Positions 1 through 6,953 of a stretch of 22,341 nt of DNA are shown here, in pieces. The stretch comes from Parvularcula sp039198765. GTDB lineage: Bacteria; Pseudomonadota; Alphaproteobacteria; Caulobacterales; Parvularculaceae. The notes beneath the pieces are model-generated. The model was not told the DNA's origin. It saw only the letters and a program-made list of their open reading frames with translations, and did no database searches. Location of the stretch: assembly GCA_039198765.1 (NCBI GenBank), contig JBCCTF010000053.1, positions 1-22,341 on the forward strand, in the 5' to 3' direction. The translations under genes and the position numbers were made by a program. Position 1 is the stretch's first letter. The number at the start of each line of letters is the position of its first letter.

Positions 1-281
1 ACTTGGGATTGATCCGAAATCAATAAATGATGAGTGTTTTGATTTGACACAACCCCAAAGAAGAACGCAATCGGCAGCAAGAAAAGGAGAGCCGTCGCCT
101 TGCGATGACTGCCATTGACCCACGCCACAAACATAGAAGCGATATGGATCAGCCAGAACGGTGCAAACCAAAGAAAGGACCAAAGGAAGAAGACAATTAC
201 CGCGTTGCTGAACGGCTCGCCCCAGTACGTCTCGTTGAATGGGGCTGGTGGCCAGTTTTCAAACCAGTCGATGGGTTCCAT
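1..281 (-). CDS. Membrane protein, partial (C-terminus beyond left edge)
   Basis: The minus frame opens with ATG at 281 and has no stop down to base 1, so 93 codons are visible and the C-terminus lies outside the window. The protein begins MEPIDWFENWPPAP and has a long aromatic hydrophobic segment at about residues 28-53, rich in Phe and Trp, then a short basic stretch (NGSHRK) and a second hydrophobic segment at about 61-77. That suggests an inner-membrane protein with at least two helices. A GGGGG stretch (289-293) sits 7 nt before the start and can serve as the SD. The gene begins 31 bp after the tag stop on the same strand and is probably the next gene of that operon. I do not recognise the family, and no function can be assigned. 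Confidence 0.6.
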   Translation of the reverse strand, partial: MEPIDWFENWPPAPFNETYWGEPFSNAVIVFFLWSFLWFAPFWLIHIASMFVAWVNGSHRKATALLFLLPIAFFFGVVSNQNTHHLLISDQSQ

Positions 282-312
282 GATCTTACCCCCGTGTCGC
301 GACACCGTACCG

Positions 313-885
313 TTAGGTACCACCCAGCTCTTTGTGGCGGAAGCAGGTGGTGAGGTGGTCGTTCACCATGCCGACGGCTTGGGCGAAGGCGTAGACGATG
401 ACCGGGCCGCAGAAGGTGAAGCCACGCTTTTTCAGGTCCTTGGACATTTGCTCGGAGATCGGCGTTTTGGCGGGGACGTCTTCCATGCGCTCAAAATTGT
501 TCTGACGCGGGGCGCCGCCCCAGTAGCTCCACAACCACTCAGAGAAGCTCTCTTGCTCCATAATCGCGAGCCAGGCGCGGGCGTTCTTCCGTGCACCCTC
601 TATTTTGAGACGTGAACGGATGATCCCTTCGTCCTGGAGAAGCTTCTCAACCTTAGCGTCGGACCAGCGCGCCATCTTTTGCGGATCGAACCCGCCGAAC
701 GCTTTGCGGAAATTCTCCCTCTTATGCAGGATCGTCCGCCAGGACAGGCCCGCCTGGAACCCATCCAGGATGAGCTTCTCAAACAGCGCCTGATCATCCC
801 ACTCAGGCACGCCCCATTCTTCATCATGGTACTGAATATATAGCTCATCTCCAGGGGTGGGCCAGGGGCAGCGGGGGATTGTCAT
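313..885 (-). CDS. tag: DNA-3-methyladenine glycosylase I
   Basis: This enzyme removes 3-methyladenine from alkylated DNA as the first step of base-excision repair in the cytoplasm. The 190-aa product matches Tag length (about 190) and carries the family signatures YHDEEWGVP (about 19-27), the DGFQAGLSW helix (41-49), KKRGFTFCGP near the C-terminus, and VNDHLTTC. The four zinc-snap ligands known for Tag appear as C6, H20, H177 and C181. The position of E. coli Glu38 is Asp41 here. The start is ATG at 885, in an ATGA overlap with the stop of the upstream membrane-protein gene; longer in-frame starts upstream run through that gene out of frame and are not credible. Stop is TAA. The identification is secure. 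Confidence 0.95.
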   Translation of the reverse strand: MTIPRCPWPTPGDELYIQYHDEEWGVPEWDDQALFEKLILDGFQAGLSWRTILHKRENFRKAFGGFDPQKMARWSDAKVEKLLQDEGIIRSRLKIEGARKNARAWLAIMEQESFSEWLWSYWGGAPRQNNFERMEDVPAKTPISEQMSKDLKKRGFTFCGPVIVYAFAQAVGMVNDHLTTCFRHKELGGT

Positions 886-1316
886 GGAAAAGGTCTCCCT
901 GGTGGTGGCGTCGTTGCTGTCCACGCTGCCCATGCGGCCAGCCCGCCTAGCCCACCGGTTGCCGCTGTCATCAATAGAAATCCGACGGCATGAAAATGAC
1001 TTCCAGCGAAGATGTGATCTCCGCTCACCACAAGTCTCATGAGGACATTTGGGACTATGGCCACGAAAGCGCCCGCAGCGATCGACACCCAAAAAGTTGG
1101 TGTGCTGAATTTTATCAAAACTAGTGCAATCGGTAGACCAAACGCGCAGGCATAGAAGGCTGAAAACAGAACTCCGAAGAAATAGATGCCGAGGTTCGAT
1201 GTAAAGAATAGGGCCGGGATAGGCGCGACGACTGCTGCCATAGCGAGAGAAAAAAGAACACGAAGTCCAAAAAAGTACCGCGTTTCGCGGAATGGTATGT
1301 GCGCGCGTGTGGTCAA
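882..1316 (-). CDS. Small four-helix membrane protein upstream of tag
   Basis: The product is 144 aa with about four hydrophobic segments (roughly residues 18-40, 44-66, 75-97 and 108-132) and few charged residues, so it is an integral inner-membrane protein. The start is TTG at 1316, supported by a GGAAGGA SD with AAGGA 5 nt upstream; the first ATG lies inside the first hydrophobic segment. The stop overlaps the tag start as ATGA (885-882), so the two are probably translationally coupled. The C-terminal run GGLGGLAAWAAW resembles the GALGSVAGWRAW end of the neighbour at 1362-1739, suggesting the pair are diverged paralogs. I do not recognise the family. The link to DNA repair is positional only. 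Confidence 0.7.
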   Translation of the reverse strand: MTTRAHIPFRETRYFFGLRVLFSLAMAAVVAPIPALFFTSNLGIYFFGVLFSAFYACAFGLPIALVLIKFSTPTFWVSIAAGAFVAIVPNVLMRLVVSGDHIFAGSHFHAVGFLLMTAATGGLGGLAAWAAWTATTPPPGRPFP

Positions 1317-1361
1317 GAGGGTCCTTCCGACTCATCATGGACCGATGGTCCGTCCTTCGCA

Positions 1362-1739
1362 TCAGGTAGGCGCGAGCCTACACCAAGCCCGCCATCCCGC
1401 AACGCTTCCGAGCGCTCCGCAGAGACCGTAGCCGATGCCAGGGACCACGGCGCTTGCGTCTTGGGAAATCAGCGCGCTGACGAGCCATAAGCCTGACCCG
1501 AGGAAAAAGCCGACAACCGGTGGCCCCCACCAACGGATTTCGGAAACTGTCCAGATCAGCCAAGCCATCGGTACACCGATGAAAAGGAAGAGCAGGCCTG
1601 CAAATGCCGCGGTGAGTGCGCCGTAGTGAATGTCCTGGAACCGTATCGCGACGGGAAGGCCTGCCGCAACGCTCGCTGCGACGACGGAAACGCTCAGGCG
1701 GAGCAAGACAGATGAGGGGGTGTCGCGAGATGCTGGCAT
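1362..1739 (-). CDS. Small four-helix membrane protein, likely paralog of its neighbour
   Basis: A 125-aa protein (from ATG 1739; an in-frame TTG lies immediately before it at 1742) with about four hydrophobic segments and a short polar N-terminus (MPASRDTPSS). It keeps conserved-looking Gly/Ala helices and ends in GALGSVAGWRAWCRLAPT. It lies 45 bp upstream of the second membrane protein on the same strand and is probably the first gene of the run toward tag. No strong SD precedes either candidate start, so the N-terminus is uncertain by one or more residues. No catalytic motif is visible and no function is assigned. Confidence 0.65.
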   Translation of the reverse strand: MPASRDTPSSVLLRLSVSVVAASVAAGLPVAIRFQDIHYGALTAAFAGLLFLFIGVPMAWLIWTVSEIRWWGPPVVGFFLGSGLWLVSALISQDASAVVPGIGYGLCGALGSVAGWRAWCRLAPT

Positions 1740-1851
1740 CAATCATGGGACCATTTTAAAAGGTGCCGGATTATCTCGCTCAGTTACTGCCGGCTCCTCA
1801 TCGTGCTGCTGAATACAGTCCTCACCACTAGCAGTGGGCCAGAGACAGAGG

Positions 1852-2178
1852 TTACTTCTCATCTGCATAATGCCAAAGCATGTCATCGTTAGCTAGGGCT
1901 GTAGCGGTCTTCTGAGCGCGTTCTGCCGCGCCTTCTCTTATTCCTAGCCCCATATGATCACTCTCAATGAACAGAAGATACTTAGAGGCTGATTGAACAC
2001 CCTCTCCGCGCCTAAGCTTGCCAGCCGCTCGAACGAGGTACGTATCGTATTCATCCGCATACGGTATATCTTCCCAGGTCTGTCCTGGTTCAAGCAGTCC
2101 GATCGGATCCCAGTGTTTCCAACCAATGTCTCGCGCTCTTGAGAGACGAAGTTTTGGCCGCTTGTTCTTGCTACCCAA
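1852..2178 (-). CDS. Conserved hypothetical protein (WDPIG/DEYD/IE-MGLG type)
   Basis: From the preferred TTG start at 2178 the product is 108 aa. It contains WKHWDPIGLL (about 19-28), PYADEYDTYLVRAA (about 39-52) and a C-terminal helix with YLLFIESDHMGLG. This spacing recalls small uncharacterised proteins common in alphaproteobacteria; that likeness is from memory of the motif, not a search. The start overlaps the last 8 bp of ygfZ, and a GGAAG lies about 10 nt upstream. A longer version from TTG 2232 would only add residues read out of frame through ygfZ. The gene is visibly AT-richer than the operon before it, which may mean later acquisition. Stop is TAA. Function is unknown; nothing suggests membrane or export. 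Confidence 0.65.
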   Translation of the reverse strand: MGSKNKRPKLRLSRARDIGWKHWDPIGLLEPGQTWEDIPYADEYDTYLVRAAGKLRRGEGVQSASKYLLFIESDHMGLGIREGAAERAQKTATALANDDMLWHYADEK

Positions 2179-2971
2179 GATAAGCAGGCTTCCGGATCTT
2201 GAACCGCAGATCAAAGCCCTTGTGCAGGGCAAAGACTTCGTCGCCTTGCAGGCGGTCGTAGCGCATGACGGCGAGGCCTTCGCCGCCGATCATGGAGGTG
2301 ATGGTGCCGACGATGCCTGAGCGTTGGCGGAGGGTTGTGCCGCGAGGGAGGTCGGCGTCGCCGTAGACCTTCAGTGTCCGTTTGCGGACTTCGCCCTTGC
2401 GGTGCATCCGGCTCGCCACCTCCTGGCCGACGAAGCAGCCCTTTTGGTAATCCACCGCACCCAGAACATCGAGGTTCACGTCCATCGCGAAAACGTCCCC
2501 AGACTGATAATCCAGGCCGAATTCGGGGATGCCTAAGCGGCGCATCAGATGGAAATAGCCAGGGTTGCGTGGGCCAGAGACCATAGGGCCAAGGGTGAAC
2601 CAACGGCGGCCCAGGCCATCGACGCGCGGGTCCTTGCCCGCGTCTTCGGGCGCATGGGCATCGGGGGCGACGTAGACCGCGCCCGGCACCTTCTCGAAGG
2701 TCGCCTTGGAGCGCATTTTGTACATGTTCAGTTGCTTGGCGAGTGGAGAGCCGCGGCCCTGGAACACATCGAGCAGGAACCCGTTCGTCAACTTGTGCAG
2801 GAACATCACGTCGAACACCTTGCCTTGCGGCGTGAGCAGGCACGCAAAGACGATGTCTCCTGGCTGCTTGCCGGAGATGTCGGCGGAAAGAACAGAGTTG
2901 AGGACTTGCTCGGCGTCGGGCCCTTCGGCGTTGATCAGGTCCCGGGCCAGAGCGGTGGGTTTAAAGCTCAT
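2171..2971 (-). CDS. ygfZ: Folate-binding YgfZ-family protein
   Basis: YgfZ proteins share the GcvT fold, bind tetrahydrofolate and support the maturation or repair of Fe-S enzymes such as the radical-SAM protein MiaB. The 266-aa product shows the family signature K-G-C-F-V-G-Q-E at 177-184, including the conserved Cys179, followed by VASRMHRKG and a C-terminal barrel segment. The N-terminus has the expected GPDAEQVLNSVLSADI region. The ATG at 2971 overlaps the stop of the upstream lipoprotein gene as ATGA. Stop is TAG. It lies in the cysK/metC operon, which fits a role near sulfur and Fe-S metabolism, though that functional tie is inferred. Confidence 0.93.
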   Translation of the reverse strand: MSFKPTALARDLINAEGPDAEQVLNSVLSADISGKQPGDIVFACLLTPQGKVFDVMFLHKLTNGFLLDVFQGRGSPLAKQLNMYKMRSKATFEKVPGAVYVAPDAHAPEDAGKDPRVDGLGRRWFTLGPMVSGPRNPGYFHLMRRLGIPEFGLDYQSGDVFAMDVNLDVLGAVDYQKGCFVGQEVASRMHRKGEVRKRTLKVYGDADLPRGTTLRQRSGIVGTITSMIGGEGLAVMRYDRLQGDEVFALHKGFDLRFKIRKPAYLG

Positions 2972-3303
2972 AGCTCGGGCAGGGTGACCTCCTCGACTTC
3001 AGTCGTGCGCCCCACCGCTCGCATTTCTAACGTGGTGTCCCGTGCCCCCACAGGGATGTTGATCTTCACCGGTGCATAACCCTCTTTGGCGAGTTGCACC
3101 TGAACTTTCTCAGGATAGGCCACCTGACAGGGCGTCCGGCAGCTGCCGCCGGGATGCGTCAAAAGCGCATCCGTCGGGATTGTTGTGATGATCGTGCCAG
3201 GCGTGTCGTCACTGGCCCGCGCGAAGGACAGGCCTTCAGGCAGGAGTTCGGTCGTTTCGCACGCTGCAAGGGCCAGAACTGCGGCCATGCCCATCACTCT
3301 CAC
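2968..3303 (-). CDS. Small lipoprotein with PEGA-like domain
   Basis: The 111-aa product starts with a short signal sequence and a lipobox, LAAC with the lipidated Cys at position 15, so it should be an envelope lipoprotein. The mature part contains a beta-rich stretch (about residues 37-100: TIPTDALLTHPGGSCRTPC followed by VQVQLAKEGYAPVKINIPVG) that resembles PEGA-type surface domains, with a pair of Cys near the middle (GSCRTPC) that could form a disulfide. It starts 2 bp after the metC stop and its TGA overlaps the ygfZ start as ATGA, so it is embedded in the operon. The exact function is unknown. The domain assignment is from pattern only. Confidence 0.8.
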   Translation of the reverse strand: MRVMGMAAVLALAACETTELLPEGLSFARASDDTPGTIITTIPTDALLTHPGGSCRTPCQVAYPEKVQVQLAKEGYAPVKINIPVGARDTTLEMRAVGRTTEVEEVTLPEL

Positions 3304-3305
3304 GG

Positions 3306-4454
3306 TTACGTCTCCCGGTCCGCCTTCTCAAACGCTTGCACTAAATCTGCGGTTAAGTCCTCTATCGCTTCCAGTCCCGCATGGAAACGCAGCAGTTGGC
3401 CTTGATGGGTCCATTCTGTTGCGCTGCGGGATGTCTCAGGCCACGCGGGCAGGCACAGGCTCTCATAGCCGCCCCAGGAATAGCCGAGACCGTAGAGGGG
3501 CAGCGCGTTGATGAAGGCGCGCACGTAGGCTTCGTCGCCACGTTTCAGAATGACTGAAAAAAGGCCCGATGAACCGGTAAAATCGCGCTGGAACAGACCG
3601 TGCTGCGGGTGGCTTGGCAGACCCGGGTGCAGCACTTGGTCCACGGCCGGATGCTCCTCCAGCCACGCCGCGAGGGCGAGGCCTTGTGCCTCATGCTCCC
3701 GCAGGCGGAGGGGGAGAGTTCTCAGGCCGCGCAGGATGGTGGACGCGTCATCCGGGGAGCTGGCATTGCCGAGAAGTTGCGCCGTGTGGGCGATCTTCCG
3801 GCCCGTCTTCTCGTCCTTGCTGCAAATCGTGCCCAGGAATGCGTCGGAGTGGCCGCCCATATACTTGGTGGCGCTCTGTATGCTGATCGTTGCGCCTAGG
3901 CCAAGCGGCTTATGGAAGACACCTGCGCCCCAGGTGTTATCGATCGAGATGGGGATATCACCCGCCGCCTGCGCGATGGCGGGGAGGTCTTGCATCTCGA
4001 AGGTGAGGGAGCCGGGGCTCTCTGTGTGGATGAGCGTGGTCTCAGGTCGGATCAGATTGCTGATGCCAGCGCCGATGAGCGGGTCATAATACCGTACACT
4101 GACGCCGCGGGCCGAGAGGAAGTGATCACAGAAGCTGCGCACGGGATCGTAGGCGCTGTCCGTCACCAGAATATCTGCACCAGGCTCTGCGAACGTGAGA
4201 AGGGTGAGGTTCACCGCCGACAGCCCCGAACTGGTCAGCGTCACCGCTGCTCCGCCTTCAAGATCGGCGACTGACTCCTTCAGTGAGGTATGAACGTCGG
4301 TGCCGTGGCGGCCGTAATATTTTGGGCGGCCCTTCGCGGTGAAGCTGTCATAGTCAGGGAACAGGACCGTCGATCCGCGCTCAATCGGCGGATTGACCAT
4401 CCGTACACCGCTCTTTGGCCGAGCGCCGTGGCAGAGCTTCGTGTCTTCCTTCAT
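3306..4454 (-). CDS. metC: Cystathionine beta-lyase
   Basis: A PLP enzyme of the Cys/Met metabolism family that cleaves cystathionine to homocysteine, pyruvate and ammonia. The 382-aa product has YYGRHGTDVHTSLKESVADLEGG near the N-terminus, the SSGLSA loop that binds PLP phosphate, DNTWGAG (about 172-178), and the PLP lysine in SATKYMGGHSD (Lys197 from this start). The SWGGYESL motif near the C-terminus is typical of MetC rather than cystathionine gamma-synthase. ATG 4454 is chosen because it forms an ATGA overlap with the GNAT stop; a GTG at 4463 would add three residues. Stop is TAA, 2 bp before the lipoprotein start. Related lyases in the same family cannot be fully excluded. Confidence 0.9.
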   Translation of the reverse strand: MKEDTKLCHGARPKSGVRMVNPPIERGSTVLFPDYDSFTAKGRPKYYGRHGTDVHTSLKESVADLEGGAAVTLTSSGLSAVNLTLLTFAEPGADILVTDSAYDPVRSFCDHFLSARGVSVRYYDPLIGAGISNLIRPETTLIHTESPGSLTFEMQDLPAIAQAAGDIPISIDNTWGAGVFHKPLGLGATISIQSATKYMGGHSDAFLGTICSKDEKTGRKIAHTAQLLGNASSPDDASTILRGLRTLPLRLREHEAQGLALAAWLEEHPAVDQVLHPGLPSHPQHGLFQRDFTGSSGLFSVILKRGDEAYVRAFINALPLYGLGYSWGGYESLCLPAWPETSRSATEWTHQGQLLRFHAGLEAIEDLTADLVQAFEKADRET

Positions 4455-4993
4455 CCCAGCCACTCAATCACGCCTGTCGCCTGGTCGTAGAGGGTGAAGC
4501 CCTCGCGCTGATAAAGCTGCAGCGCACGCGGATTATCCAAAGAACACGTCTCGATGATCACGCGTCCGCGGCGTAGGAGCCAGGCAAGCTCTGTCACCTC
4601 ACGGAAGAACCACCGGCCCAGGCCCTGGCCCTGCGCTTCGGGCAGAAGGCCGAAGAACTTGATCGCCGCTTGACCTTTTTCCCGGCCATCAACCTCTCCG
4701 AACCCGATCGGCGAACCGTCAGTGTAAAGAACGTAGATGAAGACCTTCGGATCATGGATAATCTGAACCAGATCATCGTCGCTCATATAGCGGCGAGAGA
4801 TCCAGCGGTGTGGTTCCCCCACCGTATTGAAAAGAAAACGGTAAAACGCGACCGGCGGTTTTTCCGCCCGCATGAGCGCAAGCTTGCGTGCCGGCGCAGG
4901 TATAGACATCTGTTCCCGCGGAGCCGTCTGCTCAAGGTAGTGGATCGTGACGCGGTGCCGCTCGAGGGGCTCTTGCTTCATAGACGCACTCAT
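4451..4993 (-). CDS. GNAT-family N-acetyltransferase
   Basis: A 180-aa cytoplasmic acetyltransferase. The acetyl-CoA-binding motif A is clear as FFGLLPEAQGQGLGRWFF (about residues 114-131, Q-G-Q-G-L-G pattern), and the C-terminal LDNPRALQLYQREGFTLY matches motif B. The N-terminal 50 residues are family-specific. The substrate cannot be read from the sequence. The start ATG at 4993 overlaps the upstream 53-aa gene as ATGA, and the stop overlaps the metC start in the same way, so translation should be coupled across three genes. Its place between cysK and metC suggests a small-molecule substrate linked to amino-acid metabolism, but that is inference. Confidence 0.9.
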   Translation of the reverse strand: MSASMKQEPLERHRVTIHYLEQTAPREQMSIPAPARKLALMRAEKPPVAFYRFLFNTVGEPHRWISRRYMSDDDLVQIIHDPKVFIYVLYTDGSPIGFGEVDGREKGQAAIKFFGLLPEAQGQGLGRWFFREVTELAWLLRRGRVIIETCSLDNPRALQLYQREGFTLYDQATGVIEWLG

Positions 4994-5151
4994 CGATCAC
5001 CTCGCGAGGCGAGCCAAAGGATGCCGCCATTCAGTACCCAGAGGACCACCATGGTGGTCCACGCCTCGGGAACCTCGCCGCGGCTCATGCCGAACCACAA
5101 GGTAAGGGCTATGCCCCAGAGGACCCAAAAGAGAGCGGATGCACGCCACAT
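4990..5151 (-). CDS. Small two-helix membrane protein in the cysK-metC operon
   Basis: From ATG 5151 the product is 53 aa: MWRASALFWVLWGIALTLWF forms one hydrophobic helix, the loop MSRGEVPEAW follows, and TTMVVLWVLNGGILWLA forms a second. The start lies 7 bp after the cysK stop. An in-frame GTG at 5196 would give 68 aa but would overlap cysK by 38 bp and add a basic tail before the first helix, so it is less likely. The TGA overlaps the GNAT start as ATGA. No known family is recognised. It could be a small membrane anchor or modulator, but nothing in the sequence proves this. Confidence 0.7.
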   Translation of the reverse strand: MWRASALFWVLWGIALTLWFGMSRGEVPEAWTTMVVLWVLNGGILWLASRGDR

Positions 5152-5158
5152 CGTCCGT

Positions 5159-6145
5159 CTACGCCAGCCAATGGGGAACAGGCAGGCCCTTCTCACGCAG
5201 GAACGCCGGGTTGAAGAGCTTGGACTGGTACCGGTTGCCGTAATCGCAGAGGATCGTGACGATCGTATGCCCTGGTCCCATCTCCTTCGCCAGCTTGATC
5301 GCGCCCGCGATGTTGATGCCAGCAGAGCCGCCGAGGCAGAGGCCTTCCTCTTCCGTTAGTGCAAAAATGATCTCCAGAGCTTCGGCGTCCGTCGCGCGGT
5401 AGGCTTGGTCGATGTCGATGCCTTCCAGGTTCGCCGTGATCCGGCCTTGGCCGATGCCTTCCATCACAGAAGAGCCTTCCGTCTCCAGCTCGCCGGTCTT
5501 CACCCACGAGAAAAGCTTCGCGCCGTAGGGGTCCGTCAGAGCGATCTTCACGCCGGGGTTCCGCTCCTTCAGCGCCATGGAAATCCCAGCGAGGGTGCCG
5601 CCTGATCCCACGGCGCAGGTGAAGCCGTCGACCTTTCCGTCCGTGTCCGCCCAAATTTCTGGGCCGGTGGTGCGGTAGTGCGCATCGCGGTTCGCCGTGT
5701 TGTCGAATTGGTTCGCCCAAACCGCATTCTCTGTTTCTTCCGCCAGGCGGCGCGAGTAATGGACGTAATTGTTTTGATCCGCGTACGGCACAGCATCCAC
5801 CTCGACCAGCTCCCCGCCGAGAAGGCGCACAGCGTCCTTCTTTTCCTGGCTTTGGGTGCGCGGCATCACGATCTTGACGCGATAGCCTTTCGCCTTGCCA
5901 ACCATCGTCAGGCCGATGCCAGTGTTGCCCGCCGTTCCCTCAACGATCGTGCCGCCCGGCTGGAGGGAACCATCGGCCTCCGCAGCCTCCACGATGCCGA
6001 GCGCCGCGCGGTCCTTCACCGACTGGCCAGGGTTCAGGAACTCAGCCTTGCCCAAGATCGTGCAGCCGGTCTCCTCCGACGCGCGCTTGAGCTTGATGAG
6101 CGGTGTGTTGCCGATAGCGGAGAGAACTGAGGGGTGTAGAGTCAT
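5159..6145 (-). CDS. cysK: Cysteine synthase (O-acetylserine sulfhydrylase)
   Basis: A fold-type II PLP enzyme that makes cysteine from O-acetylserine and sulfide. The 328-aa product has IGNTPLIKL, the PLP lysine in PGQSVKDRAAL (Lys44), the substrate loop GTAGNTGIG (about 69-77, where many CysK proteins have TSGNT), the phosphate-binding loop GSGGTLAG (about 180-187) and GGSAGIN near the C-terminus. No CBS regulatory domain is attached. It is the first gene of the run toward ygfZ. Its stop is TAG. A leader of about 130 bp with nested inverted repeats precedes the ATG. Cystathionine beta-synthase-like activity is an alternative for this subfamily, so the exact substrate is a little less certain than the fold. 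Confidence 0.92.
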   Translation of the reverse strand: MTLHPSVLSAIGNTPLIKLKRASEETGCTILGKAEFLNPGQSVKDRAALGIVEAAEADGSLQPGGTIVEGTAGNTGIGLTMVGKAKGYRVKIVMPRTQSQEKKDAVRLLGGELVEVDAVPYADQNNYVHYSRRLAEETENAVWANQFDNTANRDAHYRTTGPEIWADTDGKVDGFTCAVGSGGTLAGISMALKERNPGVKIALTDPYGAKLFSWVKTGELETEGSSVMEGIGQGRITANLEGIDIDQAYRATDAEALEIIFALTEEEGLCLGGSAGINIAGAIKLAKEMGPGHTIVTILCDYGNRYQSKLFNPAFLREKGLPVPHWLA

Positions 6146-6161
6146 GGGATGGTACTTAAGC

Positions 6162-6238
6162 CGCGGCGAGCCAAGAGAGAAGGGTGGCCTGAGACTTCTC
6201 TTAAGAGGCGAATATCGCTGCCGATTGGACTCGCCGCG
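6162..6238 (-). promoter_or_regulatory. Nested inverted repeats in the cysK leader
   Basis: CGCGGCGAG (6162-6170) is the perfect inverted repeat of CTCGCCGCG (6230-6238). Between them lie AGAGAAG (6176-6182) with CTTCTCT (6195-6201), and the 10-bp palindrome CTCTTAAGAG (6198-6207). Transcribed toward cysK, the RNA could fold into a closing 9-bp stem with an inner hairpin. I do not recognise any known SAM or other riboswitch consensus here. It may be a structured leader, an operator for a sulfur regulator, or chance. Confidence 0.35.
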
Positions 6239-6279
6239 CGCTGTTTGCCACCTTTGATTTCGAGAAGGGCGTCAAGGGG

Positions 6280-6888
6280 ATGGGACGGGTCATGAAGATG
6301 GACATGCGGGCGATAGCTGCCCTCACCGCAGCGCTCTGCCTATCGACAGCCAACGCTCAGCAGGATGATGGCTCGCGTCGACCCGTGATGAATGATCCTG
6401 CGCCTTTGATCTCGTTCACTACAGTGTTTGGTGTGGGTGAGACTCCGAGCGATTTGTTCCAGACCGAAGCCCTCGTGGTGATCTTCGCCACCGGGCAGAC
6501 CGTGGATGAAGTGATCCGCTTGCAAGGGGTCCTCGCTCCGCTCGCGGCGGCGGGCCTTCCAGCGATGGTGGTGGACGTGGACTGCTTCACCTCCCGCCAT
6601 GATGCCAGGGATCGTTGGGAAGAAGCGGGGCTGATCCTCCCTTTGCGTTTTGACTCAGGCGCACTGGCTGAGCGCTATGACGTATTCGGCGTACCATTCG
6701 TCGTGATGCGCGATGGCGATGGGATCCTGCGCTACCGCGGCGGAACAGGTCGTTCGGCGAAAGACAAAGAGGCGTTCAAATGGCTCGGGCAGGAGATGCT
6801 CTTTAACAAGCGGCCATCGGTTCAGGCGCTGCCCGCGGGTGATCCTAGCCTCAACCACTATCCCAAGTGTTCAGGCGTCCGCCGCTGA
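6280..6888 (+). CDS. Secreted thioredoxin-fold protein without CXXC
   Basis: The 202-aa product has a signal peptide (core AIAALTAALCLSTANA, cleavage likely before QQDD), so it is exported. The mature part follows the TlpA/thioredoxin pattern: a beta strand ALVVIFA (about 65-71), a helix, MVVDVDCF, and the cis-Pro region YDVFGVPFVVMRDGDGILRYRGG (about 135-157). Where redox-active members have W-C-x-x-C after the first strand, this protein has TGQTVDE, so it should lack thiol-disulfide activity unless C102 or the C-terminal Cys takes part. The start may be ATG 6280, 6292 or 6298; GAGAAGG at 6261-6267 favours 6280, while a compact signal peptide favours 6292. A bidirectional terminator follows. 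The partner is unknown. Confidence 0.75.
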   Translation: MGRVMKMDMRAIAALTAALCLSTANAQQDDGSRRPVMNDPAPLISFTTVFGVGETPSDLFQTEALVVIFATGQTVDEVIRLQGVLAPLAAAGLPAMVVDVDCFTSRHDARDRWEEAGLILPLRFDSGALAERYDVFGVPFVVMRDGDGILRYRGGTGRSAKDKEAFKWLGQEMLFNKRPSVQALPAGDPSLNHYPKCSGVRR

Positions 6889-6904
6889 CCTCCAGCCATA
6901 GAAA

Positions 6905-6932
6905 AAGCCCGGAACCCTAAGGCTCCGGGCTT
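6905..6932. terminator. Bidirectional Rho-independent terminator
   Basis: GCCCGGAACC and GGCTCCGGGC form a stem with one mismatch and the loop CTAA. It lies between two convergent genes. On the minus strand it is followed by TTTTTC and on the plus strand by TTCTTTCGTT, so it can serve both. Confidence 0.85.
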
Positions 6933-6953
6933 CTTTCGTTCCCTCAGAGAGAG

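Noticed and set aside
115..615. Plus-strand frame of 166 codons
   Set aside because: It is antisense to tag and to the left-edge membrane protein, and has no recognisable domain.
886..1362. A 159-residue N-terminal extension of tag
   Set aside because: It reads out of frame through the membrane-protein gene at 882-1316, has no family likeness, and the protein from ATG 885 already has normal Tag length and the N-terminal zinc Cys.
1825..1837. CCACT/AGTGG hairpin as a terminator of the minus operon
   Set aside because: Only 5 bp with a 3-nt loop and no U-tract on the minus strand.
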